From assembly GCA_963843465.1 (NCBI GenBank), contig CAWJKP010000005.1, positions 62,001 to 126,000 of the forward strand: DNA of 64,000 nucleotides, given 5' to 3'. Shown one piece after another: positions 63,826-64,000 of the stretch. Position 1 is the stretch's first letter, and each line of letters begins with the position of its first letter. The translations under genes were made by a program, and so were the position numbers. The DNA is from CAWJKP01 sp963843465. GTDB taxonomy: Bacteria; Planctomycetota; Planctomycetia; Pirellulales; Thermoguttaceae. The notes beneath the pieces were generated by a model, which did no database searches, was not told the origin of the DNA, and was given only the letters and a program-made list of their open reading frames with translations.

Positions 63826-63889
63826 GCAAGCGCGAAGCGTAAGCGAGGATGACGCAAGGAGATGGCCTCGCTTACGCTTCGCGCTTACG
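63826..63889. repeat. R6 hairpin repeat
   Basis: gcaagcgcgaagcgtaagcg and inverse cgcttacgcttcgcgcttac; the stem core gcgaagcg differs slightly from the copies at 23464 and 32069. Confidence 0.85.
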
Positions 63890-63924
63890 ATTGCCTAATC
63901 CATCCATCTTGCGGTGACGGATAT

Positions 63925-64000
63925 CGCGCACCTCCCCGCGTCACCCCATCGCCGCGTCGCCCCGCCCCCATGTCGCCCCGTCCCCCGTCCCCCGTCCGCC
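63925..64000. repeat. Tandem cgtcgccccg/cccgtcc-type repeats at window edge
   Basis: gcgtcaccccatcgccgcgt then cgtcccccgtcccccgtccg units, cut by the window end. Confidence 0.7.

Noticed and set aside
63191..63829. Minus-strand open frame of 212 codons
   Set aside because: No ribosome binding site, no motif, and it overlaps both small genes that have better start signals.

Overview
This window looks like part of a high-GC planctomycete chromosome (Pirellulales-like). The signs are an LEPR-XLL surface-protein signal with a calpain-type protease, an N-terminal membrane segment of the style common in planctomycete secreted proteins, a DapL-type lysine pathway with dapB, many long multidomain proteins of planctomycete type, and a complete early/middle flagellar operon. 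I saw no rRNA, tRNA, CRISPR array, integrase or transposase gene.

Layout. (1) 1-12.0 kb: a surface-glycan cluster on the plus strand with two CDP-alcohol phosphatidyltransferases, two GT2 enzymes, a polysaccharide deacetylase, GT4 and GT9 glycosyltransferases, a PMT-like membrane glycosyltransferase and a Wzx-type flippase. (2) 12-24.5 kb: dapL, a large acyltransferase-ACP-acyl ligase fusion, an Opp/Dpp-type importer (binding protein and two permeases) and a PduO-type cobalamin adenosyltransferase. (3) 24.5-30.7 kb: amtB-glnK behind a sigma-54 promoter and an NtrC-like palindrome, a GNAT protein, a deleted Mrr restriction-enzyme relic, dapB and thrC. (4) 30.9-35 kb: a DksA-like protein, lspA and a TPR protein. 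(5) 35-51.5 kb: FlgN-like protein, histidine kinase and sigma-54 activator, then flgB-flgC-fliE-fliF-fliG-fliH-fliI-fliJ-motE-like-fliK-flgD-flgE-flbD, with a sigma-54 promoter just ahead of flgB. (6) 51.6-64 kb: the calpain surface protein, an HD protein with a changed HD motif, purB, two small secreted or zincin-like proteins, and fur-flgM on the minus strand.

The most striking feature is repetitive DNA. At least eight repeat families are scattered through intergenic and coding DNA. Palindromic families are inserted in frame in fliF, fliG, a permease, a flippase, the sigma-54 activator and others. Separately, tandem heptamer-like tracts, often in inverted pairs, sit between operon genes, supply stop codons to upstream genes and end directly at the start codon of downstream genes with no Shine-Dalgarno. 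Two such pairs each enclose a near-identical four-helix-bundle gene, inserted at fliG|fliH and fliH|fliI; an empty pair of the same type lies between dapB and thrC. I regard these as a candidate small mobile cassette and the best lead in the window.

Ten frame breaks occur in nine otherwise well-conserved genes (including purB, dapB, fliG, flgM). Nine of the ten lie at CGCG/GCGC tracts, and four are repaired exactly by adding one CG dinucleotide. Sequencing or assembly error is the simplest explanation, so these genes should be read as single proteins.
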